A stretch of 50,207 nt of DNA from an uncultured Clostridia bacterium (GTDB lineage: Bacteria > Bacillota > Clostridia > Christensenellales > QALW01). This document shows, piece after piece, positions 1 through 8,300 of the stretch. The position numbers and the translations under genes were made by a program. The stretch lies in assembly GCA_934434555.1 (NCBI GenBank), contig CAKRZX010000018.1:1-50207 (forward strand), in the 5' to 3' direction. Numbering within the stretch: position 1 is the first letter of the stretch; the number at the start of each line of letters is the position of its first letter. The notes beneath the pieces were generated by a model, which was not told the origin of the DNA, did no database searches, and worked only from the letters and a program-made list of their open reading frames with translations.

Positions 1-262
1 GAGCCGACGGAGAAATTTCAAAGGACGAATATCAATCTATGAGAAGCCCTATTGATAAAGAGATTAAAGAACTCCAACTTCGGATACCACTTTTGATTGG
101 TATGTTAATCTGAACGGAACGGCTGATGTAAAGGCGACCTTCACCGCAGAGGGCAGAAAGAAAAGCTGTATAATCAAATTAGAGGAAATTGAAAAGATTT
201 CCTCGGTACATAGGAAAGAGAATAAGGACAATGCACATCTCATTAAAAACCCCATTGTTTTT
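1..262 (+). pseudogene. Remnant of a large serine recombinase C-terminus
   Basis: The window opens inside a reading frame (codons from position 3) reading ADGEISKDEYQSMR and ending at TGA 111-113. This is the coiled-coil style seen after the zinc-ribbon region of large serine recombinases of mobile elements. A second frame, open without an early ATG from about 68 to 486, reads DTTFDWYVNLNG and later FTAEGRKKSCIIKLEEIE, which looks like the last segment of the same type of recombinase. The two pieces overlap in different frames, so I infer a frameshift or internal deletion in a dead recombinase, probably the scar of an integrated element. The upstream part lies outside the window. The family call rests on memory of recombinase tails only and is moderate to weak. 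The minus-strand frame here is not convincing as a gene. Confidence 0.45.
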
Positions 263-334
263 GCCTTTCTGCACAGGCAGCAATTAAAGAAGGCAAATAA
301 TTGCTTTCATTTTGCGGAAAAAGATGTAAAACAG

Positions 335-369
335 AATCCCTTTGCTCTTTTCGGGCAGAGGGATTTTTG
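335..369 (+). terminator. Rho-independent terminator
   Basis: AATCCCT pairs with AGGGATT, with an inner TGC/GCA pairing, followed by a short T run. It lies between the recombinase remnant and the promoter of the next operon and probably ended transcription of the mobile-element gene. Confidence 0.6.
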
Positions 370-373
370 CTTA

Positions 374-402
374 TTGTGCAAAGAAGAAAAATGTGATAGA
401 AT
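374..402 (+). promoter_or_regulatory. Sigma-A type promoter for the NERD/phosphatase/MGMT operon
   Basis: TTGTGC (374-379), 17 bp, TAGAAT (397-402). Expected start of transcription near 409, about 70 bases before the first ATG at 478. It follows the terminator directly, so the operon is independent of the recombinase remnant. Confidence 0.55.
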
Positions 403-477
403 ATCTTTATTGCAGATGATTAAAACGGCAAAATGCACATCGTTTCAAGTGAAGAGCGCAGGTAAAAAGGTGTTTGT

Positions 478-1089
478 ATGGAATTTTTGATTTTAATAAT
501 CATCATCGGACTTATTATTGCGATAATTGTCGGCTTATTAAGTTCGGACAAAGACGATTCCGATGCGGAACAAAGAAGAGCGGGCAAGCGCGGTGAGAAA
601 AAAGCGGCTTCGGTAATAGAAAAAGTCTTTCGTGACGGCGATTATCTTTTTTCAAACGTTGAAGTTGTATTCAATAACAGTCGGGCGGAGATGGATTGCG
701 TTGTTGTAAATAAATACGGCGTGTTCATTATTGAAGTCAAAAATTATGTCGGCCATATTGAGGGCAGGGAAGAAGACAGAAACTGGCGCAAATATAAGGT
801 AACGCATTCTCAGAATTTATACGGAAAGACGGTCCGCAACCCGATTCCGCAAGTTAAAAGGCAAGTGTACATTTTGGCGGGATACCTTAAATCTCACGGA
901 ATAAAGGCTTGGGTAAAGGGATATGCAATGCTTGTAAATAAAAACAGTCCAATTAAAAGCGAATATATTCTTTCGAATATCGATGAAATTGACAGGGCAA
1001 TACATACAACTGACAGGACACTGCTATCAGACAGCGCAGTTGAAAACATAAGAATATTGCTTGGCTCAATTCAGGGGGAAACAAAATGA
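478..1089 (+). CDS. Membrane-anchored NERD-domain (nuclease-related) protein
   Basis: 203 residues. Residues 2-22 form one hydrophobic membrane segment with almost no periplasmic head, so the rest is cytoplasmic. From about residue 35 a NERD domain follows: G39-E40, D73 in MDCVVV, E86-x-K88 in IEVKN, and NP..Q at 121-125. This is the conserved pattern of the NERD fold, a distant relative of PD-(D/E)xK nucleases; the acidic and lysine residues expected for catalysis are present. The substrate is unknown; NERD proteins are often linked to DNA processing or mobile elements, and this one sits next to a recombinase remnant. An AAAGGTG ribosome binding site stands 5 bases before ATG. The stop overlaps the next gene by 4 bases (ATGA), so the two are translationally coupled. 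Confidence 0.85.
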   Translation: MEFLILIIIIGLIIAIIVGLLSSDKDDSDAEQRRAGKRGEKKAASVIEKVFRDGDYLFSNVEVVFNNSRAEMDCVVVNKYGVFIIEVKNYVGHIEGREEDRNWRKYKVTHSQNLYGKTVRNPIPQVKRQVYILAGYLKSHGIKAWVKGYAMLVNKNSPIKSEYILSNIDEIDRAIHTTDRTLLSDSAVENIRILLGSIQGETK

Positions 1090-1550
1090 CAGAAATAAAA
1101 CGAATTATGTTCGTATGCCACGGGAATATCTGCCGCAGTCCTATGGCGGAGTTTATATTTAAGGACCTTGCGAAAAAACAGGGATTGGAGTTCGTTACAG
1201 CATCGTCAGCCACAAGTACGGAGGAAATCGGAAATCCCGTTTATCCGCCCGCAAGAGCCGAACTTAGCAGGCACGGGCTGAGTTGCGAGGGCAAGCGCGC
1301 GGTGCAACTGAAAAAGGACGATTATGATAAGTTTGACCTGTTTATCGGTATGGACAGTGCAAATATCCGAAATATGCTCCGCATTTTTCAACATGACCCG
1401 TGCAGCAAGGTACATAAATTGCTTGATTATACCGAGCACGGCGGCGATGTTGCCGACCCGTGGTATTACGGAAATTTTGATGCAACTTACAGGGACATTT
1501 TGTGCGGCTGTTCTGCGCTTTTGGCGGCAATAAGAAGAGAAGAAAACTAA
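1086..1550 (+). CDS. Low-molecular-weight protein-tyrosine phosphatase
   Basis: 154 residues, the usual length of the family. The P-loop C-x5-R is seen as CHGNICRS, with nucleophile Cys11 and Arg17, and the general acid is Asp124 in DPWYYG. The enzyme removes phosphate from tyrosine (possibly also arginine) in proteins in the cytoplasm. It overlaps the NERD gene by 4 bases and is followed within 40 bases by the MGMT-family gene, so the three probably share one transcript. The residues after the P-loop (MAEFIFKDL) and the DPW motif fit the Wzb/YwlE/PtpA class. What its targets are cannot be said; no kinase or polysaccharide cluster is adjacent. Confidence 0.95.
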   Translation: MTEIKRIMFVCHGNICRSPMAEFIFKDLAKKQGLEFVTASSATSTEEIGNPVYPPARAELSRHGLSCEGKRAVQLKKDDYDKFDLFIGMDSANIRNMLRIFQHDPCSKVHKLLDYTEHGGDVADPWYYGNFDATYRDILCGCSALLAAIRREEN

Positions 1551-1588
1551 TTATCGAAAATATAAAACTGCACCGAAAAAGGCGATTT

Positions 1589-1894
1589 ATGAAGGTCCTA
1601 AACGAAGATTTGATTTACGAAATACTGTCTGCGGTAAGCGAAATCCCGTGGGGTTGCGTGGCAACGTACGGTCAGATTGCGCGGCTGATTGGCAGAAATA
1701 AAAATTCGCGGCTTGTCGGCAAAGTGCTGAGTATGGCGGAGTATTACGGCGACTATCCCTGCCACAGAGTGGTAAACCATCAGGGACGGACAGCCCCCGG
1801 CTGGCGTGAACAGCGTCAACTTCTTGAAAATGAGGGAGTGACATTTAATGCGAACGGCCTTGTGAACCTGAAACAACATCAGTGGGATTGCTGA
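1589..1894 (+). CDS. Short MGMT-family protein (alkyltransferase-like)
   Basis: 101 residues from the ATG at 1589; a longer in-frame start at 1502 overlaps the phosphatase and adds a basic stretch not expected in the family. It contains only the C-terminal DNA-binding/active-site domain of O6-alkylguanine-DNA alkyltransferase: Tyr27, arginine finger Arg41 in SRLVGKVL, and PCHRVV with Cys58. Because the reactive Cys is kept (alkyltransferase-like ATL proteins usually have Trp there), it could act as a true methyl acceptor or as a damage sensor passing lesions to nucleotide excision repair. It is the last gene of the operon and is followed by a strong terminator. Confidence 0.88.
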   Translation: MKVLNEDLIYEILSAVSEIPWGCVATYGQIARLIGRNKNSRLVGKVLSMAEYYGDYPCHRVVNHQGRTAPGWREQRQLLENEGVTFNANGLVNLKQHQWDC

Positions 1895-1943
1895 AAAGGA
1901 AGGTATAAGTACGAAAAGCGGATAACTGAATCTATATAAAAAA

Positions 1944-1972
1944 CGTCGGAGCAAATGCACCGACGATTTTTT
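1944..1972. terminator. Bidirectional rho-independent terminator
   Basis: CGTCGG-a-GCA / TGC-a-CCGACG hairpin (1944-1965) with an A run before and a T run after it. It lies between the convergent MGMT and AraC genes and overlaps the last base pairs of the AraC stop codon, serving both directions. Confidence 0.9.
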
Positions 1973-2705
1973 ACGCCTCATTCCTCTTCATATAATGTGA
2001 CGGAAGAACGCCGTTTTCGCTTTTGAAAGCGTTGGAAAAGGCGACGGGGGAACTGTAACCGCACTCTTCACTTGCGGCGGTAATGCTCATTCCGTTCTGC
2101 AAAAGGTTCAGTCCTTTGGCAATTTTACAGGAGCGTATATACTGCATCGGCGGCACGCCGAGCTGCTGCTTGAAAATGCGTATAAAATGGCTTTCGTTAA
2201 GGCACAGTTCACGGGCAAGCTGAGCGGTGGTTACGGTTGCAGCCTGCTGCTGAATCAAATCAATGGCGCGAAGCACGGTACTGTTTGAAATTACGGGCAG
2301 TTTGATGCTGTCGTCAATAAAGAAAAGCAGAGAGGTCAGCAGTGACCGAAGCGTGTTTTCATACTTTTCAGGGCTTTGAAGAAGTCCGGAAAGCTCCTCA
2401 AAGTTGATAAACGGAAAATCTTCCCGGCTAAATTCATAAAAGCACTCAGGCATAATTGCGTAGTTTGCGTTAAAATTGAAAAAAGTGTGGTCGAATCTGT
2501 GCGCATCAACAGTACGGAAATCGCCGTATTGCGTAAAAAAGTACAGTTTATTCGGTTTAAGAACGTGTTCTTTGTGAAAATTGTATACTACACCTTCTCC
2601 CGAATGAACAAAATAAATACGCATCAGCCCCACGGGAGTATCATACATCCACTGCCCGTTTACTTCACATCTTTTTGATATAAAATGAGTGACCTGTATA
2701 TTCAT
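1971..2705 (-). CDS. AraC-family transcriptional regulator
   Basis: 244 residues. The N-terminal half looks like the cupin effector-binding domain of sugar-responsive AraC proteins (GVVYNFHKEHVLKPNK). The C-terminal 85 residues hold two helix-turn-helix units: TAQLARELCLNESHFIRIF and the second with ITAASEECGYSS...FSNAFKSENG, followed by the typical P.HY end. The ribosome binding site GGGAGG lies before ATG. Its own promoter contains one of three direct repeats (AAAAGTCAATAT type) upstream, which suggests autoregulation. The divergent gene is a broken lipoprotein, so its former target may have been a carbohydrate uptake or surface function that is being lost. The effector cannot be predicted from sequence. 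Confidence 0.92.
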   Translation of the reverse strand: MNIQVTHFISKRCEVNGQWMYDTPVGLMRIYFVHSGEGVVYNFHKEHVLKPNKLYFFTQYGDFRTVDAHRFDHTFFNFNANYAIMPECFYEFSREDFPFINFEELSGLLQSPEKYENTLRSLLTSLLFFIDDSIKLPVISNSTVLRAIDLIQQQAATVTTAQLARELCLNESHFIRIFKQQLGVPPMQYIRSCKIAKGLNLLQNGMSITAASEECGYSSPVAFSNAFKSENGVLPSHYMKRNEA

Positions 2706-2753
2706 AAATTCCTCCCGTCAAAAGCAAAGCGCTTTGTATTTATTATATGAAAT

Positions 2754-2782
2754 ATAATACAGTAAACACGTACAAAAGTCAA
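2754..2782 (-). promoter_or_regulatory. Promoter of the AraC regulator
   Basis: On the minus strand TTGACT (2782-2777), 17 bp, TATTAT (2759-2754). The -35 box lies inside the first AAAAGTCAATAT repeat, so a regulator bound there would cover it. Confidence 0.6.
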
Positions 2783-2904
2783 TATTGCATATGGGCATTT
2801 CGATGATAAAAGTCAATATGGATATATTTTTAGCATATCCGTATTTGTTGTATCGGGCGATGAACGCGGGGGAGCAAATACAAGAGCAAAATAAAAGTCA
2901 AAAT
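2774..2904. promoter_or_regulatory. Three direct repeats, candidate AraC operators
   Basis: AAAAGTCAATAT at 2774-2785 and 2808-2819, and AAAAGTCAAAAT at 2893-2904, all in the same orientation, with starts 34 and 85 bases apart. They lie in the divergent region (2706-3019) between the AraC gene and the lipoprotein gene. AraC monomers bind direct half-sites, so these are plausible operators; the assignment is inference. Confidence 0.45.
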
Positions 2905-2931
2905 AGATAAGTTTATTGCATATTTGCGATA

Positions 2932-2960
2932 TTTACATTGCGCTTAGCCTTTGATAAAAT
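2932..2960 (+). promoter_or_regulatory. Promoter of the decayed lipoprotein gene
   Basis: TTTACA (2932-2937), 17 bp, TAAAAT (2955-2960), about 60 bases before the ATG at 3020. The third AraC-type repeat ends 28 bases upstream of the -35 box, a position suited to activation. Confidence 0.55.
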
Positions 2961-3019
2961 ATTGGTGTAAAAGCCGAACAGTATGCTTTCGGCAAACAAA
3001 TAAAAAGACAGAGGTTAAT

Positions 3020-3387
3020 ATGAAACGGAAACTGATTGCATTTTTACTGGCGGTAAGCACACTGTTCGCCGCGGGATGTGTTAACAGCGGAAAACCGGGC
3101 GAAACAAAAGGACCGAATACCGCCGAGCCTACGGCTGAACCGATGCCTACGCAGATAAAAGAGAGCGAGGTTGACGCAGTTACAAGCCGCTGGGTATGCA
3201 CTGAACTGGCATTTGCCTTGCAAATACCATGCAGGTTTGTCTTGACAGCGGCGCAAAGAAAATACCTATTCCGATAACCTCGGCATCTGATATGGCTTCT
3301 GTTCCGGCAGAATTTATGGGTAAGTTTAATATTATATTTTACCAAACACCCGAAGATGCGGTTTACAAGGCTCCGGGTGTTGAATAA
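3020..3387 (+). pseudogene. Broken lipoprotein gene
   Basis: ATG at 3020 with AGAGG ribosome binding site. The first 22 residues are a lipoprotein signal (lipobox LFAAGC), followed by a Pro/Thr-rich linker (EPTAEPMPTQ). The frame closes at 3275-3277 after about 86 residues in a stretch that does not look like folded protein. A second frame, from about 3200 to a stop at 3385-3387, reads GAKKIPIPITSASDMASV and ends TPEDAVYKAPGVE, which looks like genuine protein. I read this as one lipoprotein gene with a frameshift and probably an internal deletion. The original function cannot be recognised. The promoter and ribosome binding site are still intact, so a short secreted peptide may be made. Confidence 0.6.
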
Positions 3388-3591
3388 AGGACGGCTTTGC
3401 TTGAACGGTTTGGCAGAATGTAGAAACGAACAAAAAAGGCGTCGCAAAAATAACGCAAAGCATTGCAATGTGCTATTGTTTTGTAAAACGTATGGAGCCA
3501 CCCAAAGTGTTTTGCTGAACAAATGTAGTTGCTGATATATGAAAATGCCGAATATCTTACAGAGTCAAAAATGGCATAAAAAAGTGCAAAA
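3388..3591. other. Intergenic stretch without recognisable gene
   Basis: About 200 bases between the broken lipoprotein gene and the terminators that flank the tRNA. Short open frames exist on both strands but none has a ribosome binding site or protein-like composition. I see no RNA or repeat in it. Confidence 0.5.
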
Positions 3592-3622
3592 ACAGGAGCG
3601 GATTTTGGTCTGCTCCTGTTTT
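3592..3622. terminator. Bidirectional terminator hairpin
   Basis: ACAGGAGC pairs with GCTCCTGT (3592-3599 and 3612-3619), with A and T runs on its sides. It lies beyond the tRNA terminator and could back it up or end plus-strand transcription from the pseudogene. Confidence 0.65.
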
Positions 3623-3634
3623 GCGCGCAAGAAT

Positions 3635-3670
3635 AAAAAAGCGGATGTAAGCGAAATTCGCCACATCCGC
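3635..3670 (-). terminator. Terminator of the initiator tRNA gene
   Basis: Reading the minus strand: GCGGATGT...ACATCCGC with an inner GCG/CGC pairing (3670-3641), then six T (3640-3635). It starts seven bases after the encoded CCA of the tRNA. Confidence 0.9.
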
Positions 3671-3676
3671 ACAATA

Positions 3677-3753
<77 letters not shown>

Positions 3754-3785
3754 ATATTGGGTAACCATCTACTGATTACGGTGTT

Positions 3786-3814
3786 ATTATATGCCATAAC
3801 CGGCAGATTGTCAA
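3786..3814 (-). promoter_or_regulatory. Perfect consensus promoter for the initiator tRNA
   Basis: Minus strand: TTGACA (3814-3809), exactly 17 bp, TATAAT (3791-3786). Predicted start near 3779, about 25 bases before the tRNA. Both boxes match the sigma-A consensus at every position. Confidence 0.9.
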
Positions 3815-3838
3815 CCCTTTTTTTGAAAAAATCAAAAA

Positions 3839-4531
3839 TTATTCGATATTGAGATTGAATGCCGTCCACGGAGCAATTTCGGGAGGATAGCAGATGAACT
3901 GCATCGACTCTTTTTTTGTGGGGTGGATAAGGCGAAGTTTTACGGCGTAGAGCGCAAGCTGCTGACCTTTTTTGTTTACGCCGTAGCCGTAGCGCTGGTC
4001 GCCCCAAAGGGGACAGCCGATGTGCGCCATCTGTACTCGAATCTGGTGCGAACGTCCGGTTTCAAGCTGTACCTGCATAAGCGAAAGAGGACCTTCGTTT
4101 GTCTGCACGGTTTGCAGCAGTTTGTAGTTGAGAATCGCCTTTTTGGCGCCCTCTTCCGACTGGGGAACAACGCGGACGGTGTTTTCGGATTCGTCCTTTT
4201 TAAGGTAGTTTACAAGCCTGTCGGCATTGTGACGGGGAACACCGCGAACAACGCAATAATAGGTACGTTTAAGTTCATTGTTTTTTAGCTGTTCGGCAAG
4301 GCGCGCCGCCGCTTTTGAAGTGCGGGCAAAAACCGCGAGACCTCCTGCGGGACGGTCAAGACGGTGCACTAAGCCTAAGTATGCCTCGCCCGGCTTGTTG
4401 TACTTTTCCTTGATATATTGCCTTAAAACCGAAAACATCGATTCATCGCCCGTTTTGTCGCCGGCGATTATCATATTCTGCGGCTTTTCCGCAACTATTA
4501 TGTGGTTGTCTTCATAAAGAATTTCAAACAT
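3839..4531 (-). CDS. RluA/RluD-family RNA pseudouridine synthase
   Basis: 230 residues. It holds the catalytic HRLD motif at 56-59 (Asp59 is the nucleophile), followed by PAGGLAVFART, and the C-terminal LETGRSHQIRVQMAHIG block that is typical of the RluA family. These enzymes turn uridine into pseudouridine in 23S rRNA or tRNA. There is no N-terminal S4 domain, and the protein starts directly with the catalytic domain (MFEILYEDNHIIVAEKP), so it is closer to the short RluA/TruC-like forms than to RluD; the exact target base cannot be told. GGGAAAGG precedes the ATG. It starts 3 bases after the methyltransferase stop and is part of the ileS transcript. Confidence 0.92.
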   Translation of the reverse strand: MFEILYEDNHIIVAEKPQNMIIAGDKTGDESMFSVLRQYIKEKYNKPGEAYLGLVHRLDRPAGGLAVFARTSKAAARLAEQLKNNELKRTYYCVVRGVPRHNADRLVNYLKKDESENTVRVVPQSEEGAKKAILNYKLLQTVQTNEGPLSLMQVQLETGRSHQIRVQMAHIGCPLWGDQRYGYGVNKKGQQLALYAVKLRLIHPTKKESMQFICYPPEIAPWTAFNLNIE

Positions 4532-4534
4532 AAA

Positions 4535-5395
4535 TTACCTTTCCCATCTTCCCGATGCGCCGCAAGGCAGAATAACATTGCTGTCGGCTTGCCTTAACCC
4601 GACTTCTTCCGCATAAACTTTGCCGCCGAATTTCTGTGCAACGGTTTTTTCTATAACATTGCGCAGGACAAGGGGTTGAAGTCCCGTTGTGTAACTGTTA
4701 AGCAGTAAAAACAGCGGCTCGTCCGACATTATTTTTACAAGGTCCTGCATAAAGGGGTATAGCATTTCTTCCAAATGCCACAGTTCGCCGCCCGGACCGC
4801 GTCCGTAACTGGGCGGGTCAAGAATGATACCGTCATATTTGTTGCCGCGCCTGATTTCACGCTGAACGAATTTCAGGCAATCGTCAACAATCCACCTTAC
4901 GGGTCTGTCGGCAAGCCCTGACGAAGCAAGATTTTCTTTCCCGATTGCAACCATATTTTTTGCCGCGTCAACGTGGCAGACTTTTGCACCCGCCGATGCA
5001 CAGGCAACCGTTGCACCGCCGGTATAGCCGAAAAGATTGAGCACGTTGATTTCCCGTTTTGCCGCAGAAATCAGATTGCGCATCCAATCCCAGTTTACCG
5101 CCTGCTCGGGGAAAAGCCCGGTGTGCTTAAAGCCCATGGGGCGCACGTTAAAAGTAAGGTCCTTCCACGAAACCTGCCATTTGTCGGGAACTTTTTTGTA
5201 AAAATCCCACGCACCGCCGCCGGAGGACGAACGGGTGTACACGGCGTGAATATTCTTTTTGTTCAAAGGACGGGAATAGTCCCAGATGACCTGAGGGTCG
5301 GGGCGCAGAAGAACAATGTCCTTCCAACGCTCCAACTTCATACCGTTTCCCGTGTCAAGCAGTTCGTAATCCTGCCAGGAATCAGTTACAAACAT
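4535..5395 (-). CDS. Class I SAM-dependent methyltransferase, RlmI-like
   Basis: 286 residues from the ATG at 5395-5393, which overlaps the ileS stop as TGATG with a GGAAAAG ribosome binding site; an in-frame ATG at 5422 inside ileS is possible but less likely. After an N-terminal part resembling the RlmI/YwbD type (KLERWKDIVLLRPDPQ), the Rossmann core shows motif I NLFGYTGGATVA (about 119-131), the acidic VDAAKN (142-147) and motif IV DPPSYG (193-198). These proteins methylate cytosine or guanine in 23S rRNA; the substrate here is not certain. It is encoded between ileS and a pseudouridine synthase, which fits a translation/RNA modification operon. Confidence 0.87.
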   Translation of the reverse strand: MFVTDSWQDYELLDTGNGMKLERWKDIVLLRPDPQVIWDYSRPLNKKNIHAVYTRSSSGGGAWDFYKKVPDKWQVSWKDLTFNVRPMGFKHTGLFPEQAVNWDWMRNLISAAKREINVLNLFGYTGGATVACASAGAKVCHVDAAKNMVAIGKENLASSGLADRPVRWIVDDCLKFVQREIRRGNKYDGIILDPPSYGRGPGGELWHLEEMLYPFMQDLVKIMSDEPLFLLLNSYTTGLQPLVLRNVIEKTVAQKFGGKVYAEEVGLRQADSNVILPCGASGRWER

Positions 5396-8300
5396 CAGTT
5401 CTTTTCCATGGATATAACGCATTTAAGACCGTTGATATCCCATTCCTTGCTGTTTTCTTTTGCGTCGCCGACTGTAATTGAATCGGCAAGGCAGTTTGAC
5501 GCAATTTCGTCTTTGAACGATTCGATAACGTCTTTAAGAGCGCCGTCGGCAGAAACGGTTACGTTTATATGGTCGGTAACCTCAAAGCCCGATTCTTTGC
5601 GCATAGTCTGCAATTTTGAAACGAGTTCGCGCATATAACCCTCGCGGACAAGCGCGTCGGTAAGGTTGTTGTCAAGTACAACGGTAACGCCGCCGTCACT
5701 CTGGGCAGTAAAGCCCGATTTGTTTGCGGGTGTTATAAGCAAATCGTCCTCGGTAAGAACAACCTCCGTGCCGTTTGCGTTAAGAGTTATCTGACCGTTT
5801 TTGGTAAGTTCAGAATAGAGAGCCGAACCGTTTGACGCCGCAAGCGTCTTGCCGATTGCGCCTACAAGTTTGCCGTATTTGGGACCTACCGTGCGCAGTT
5901 GGGGCTTAAACGTATAGGTGATAAATTCGCTTGAATCGTCGGTGAATTTAACGTCCTTAACATTCAGTTCGTCCTCAATTTCCTTTAAGAACATCTCGTC
6001 AAGAGGTGCCGCTCCGCTTACAAACAGGGTGCTTAAAGGCTGGCGGTTCTTGATGTTTGCGTCGTTTCTGCACGCCCTGCCCAAAGCAACTATTTTCAAA
6101 AGGCTTTCCATATCCTCTTCAAGTTTTGCGTCAATCCAATCGGCGTTTGCAACGGGGAAGTCGCAAAGATGTACGCTTAAAGGTGCGTTTTTATCAACCG
6201 AGCAAACAATATTGCGGTAGATTTCTTCCGCCATAAAGGGTGTGTAGGGCGCAGTAAGTTTTGCAACGGTTTCAAGCACGGTATAAAGCGTCATATAGGC
6301 GTTTATCTTGTCCTGCGTCATTTCACTGCCCCAGTAGCGCTCACGGCCGCGGCGAACGTACCAGTTGCTAAGCTCGTCAACAAAATCGTTAAGCGCACGG
6401 GCGGTTTCGGTTATGCGATAGTTTGCAAGTCCGTCGTCAACAAAGCGGATAAGCGTTTGCAGGCGCGACAGGATCCATTTATCCATTACCGAAAGTTTTG
6501 AATAGTCAAGCGTGTATTTTGTGGGGTCGAATTTATCTATTTCGGCATACATTACGTAAAACGCATAGGTGTTCCATAACGTACCCATATATTTGCGCTG
6601 TGCCTCGGAAACCGCTTCGGCATAGAAACGTGAGGGCAGCCACGGCGAGGAACCTGTGTAGAAATACCACCTTACCGCATCGGCACCCTGCTTGTCAAGC
6701 ACGCTCCACGGGTCAACAACGTTGCCCTTGTGCTTGCTCATTTTTATACCGTCCTTGTCGTTTACGTGGCCTAAAACTATGCAGTTCTTAAACGGCGCAC
6801 GGCCGAAAAGCAGGGTCGAAATCGCAAGCAGAGTATAAAACCAGCCGCGGGTCTGGTCAACGGCTTCGCTTATGAAGTCGGCGGGGAAAAGTTTTTCAAA
6901 CTTATCCTTGTTTTCAAAGGGATAGTGCAGCTGCGCAAAAGGCATAGAACCGCTGTCAAACCAGCAGTCGATAACCTCGGGCGCACGGTGCATATCGCGT
7001 CCGCACTTGGGGCACTTGATTGTAAGCGGGTCAAGGAACGGCTTGTGAAGTTCGATATCTTCACTGCAACCGGTAAGGCTTGCAAGTTCCTTCCTTGAAC
7101 CTACCGTGTGGGTGTGTCCGCATTCGCATTCCCAAACGGGCAGGGGAGTACCCCAATAGCGCTCTCTTGAAAGCCCCCAGTCGATAACGTTTTCAAGGAA
7201 GTTGCCCATACGGCCTTCTTTGATGCTTTCGGGAATCCAGTTGATACTGCGGTTATTCTTTATTAACTGCTCTTTTACCGCAGTCATTTTAATGAACCAC
7301 GTAGCGCGGGCGTAATAAATAAGGGGAGTATCGCAGCGCCAGCAGAAAGGATAACTGTGGGTGAATTCAACCGCACGCACAAGTTTGCCTTCCTTTTCAA
7401 GGTCTTTGATAATAACCTTGTCGGCGTCCTTTATGAACATACCGGCATAGGGAGTTGCCTCTTCAACAAAGCAGCCCTGTGAATTGATAAGCTGAACAAA
7501 GGGCAGGTCATTTTCCCTGCCTACGCGGGCGTCATCTTCACCGAAAGCAGGTGCAATGTGTACAATGCCCGAGCCGGCGTCAAGGGTGACATAGTTATCG
7601 GCAACAACATAATATGCACGCTTTTTGGGCTTTGCAAAGTCAAAAAGGGGCTCATAATCCATACCGCACAGGTCGGAACCCTTAACGGTTTTTACCGTTT
7701 CAAGATTTTCGCCCAGCGCACTTTCAACAAGCGCGGTTGCACAGATATAAATTCTGCCGTCGCACTTAACAAATGAATAGTCCTCGCCGGCGTTTACGCA
7801 AAGGGCAACGTTGGAGGGAAGCGTCCAGGGCGTAGTTGTCCACGCAAGCAGATAAACGTTTTCCTCGCCTTTTACCTTAAAAGAAACAAATACACTTGTT
7901 TCCTTAACGTCCTTGTACCCTTGGGCAACTTCATGTGAAGAAAGTGCCGTGCCGCAGCGGGGGCAGTAGGGTACTACCTTGTGACCCTTATATAAAAGAC
8001 CCTTGTCCGAAATGGTTTTAAGCGCCCACCATTCACTTTCGATGTAATCGTTATCGTAGGTGATGTAGGGGTGCTCCATGTCTGCCCAATAGCCTACACG
8101 GTCGCTCATTTTCTCCCATTCGCCCTTGTACTTCCATACGGATTCCTTACATCTCTGAATAAAAGGCTCAATGCCGAAATCTTCAATCTGCGGCTTTCCG
8201 CTTATGCCCAGTTGTTTTTCAACTTCAAGTTCAACGGGCAGACCATGGGTGTCCCAACCGGCTTTGCGCACAACGTGATAGCCTTTCATTGTGCGGTAGC

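Noticed and set aside
64..255. Minus-strand frame of 63 residues at the left edge
   Set aside because: No ribosome binding site; the plus strand shows recombinase-like protein in the same place, so it is a shadow.
3363..3674. Minus-strand frame of 103 residues next to the tRNA
   Set aside because: It covers two terminator hairpins and has no ribosome binding site or protein-like pattern.
4973..5638. Plus-strand frame of 221 residues opposite the methyltransferase and ileS
   Set aside because: Composition is that of an antisense shadow and it runs over two well-supported genes.
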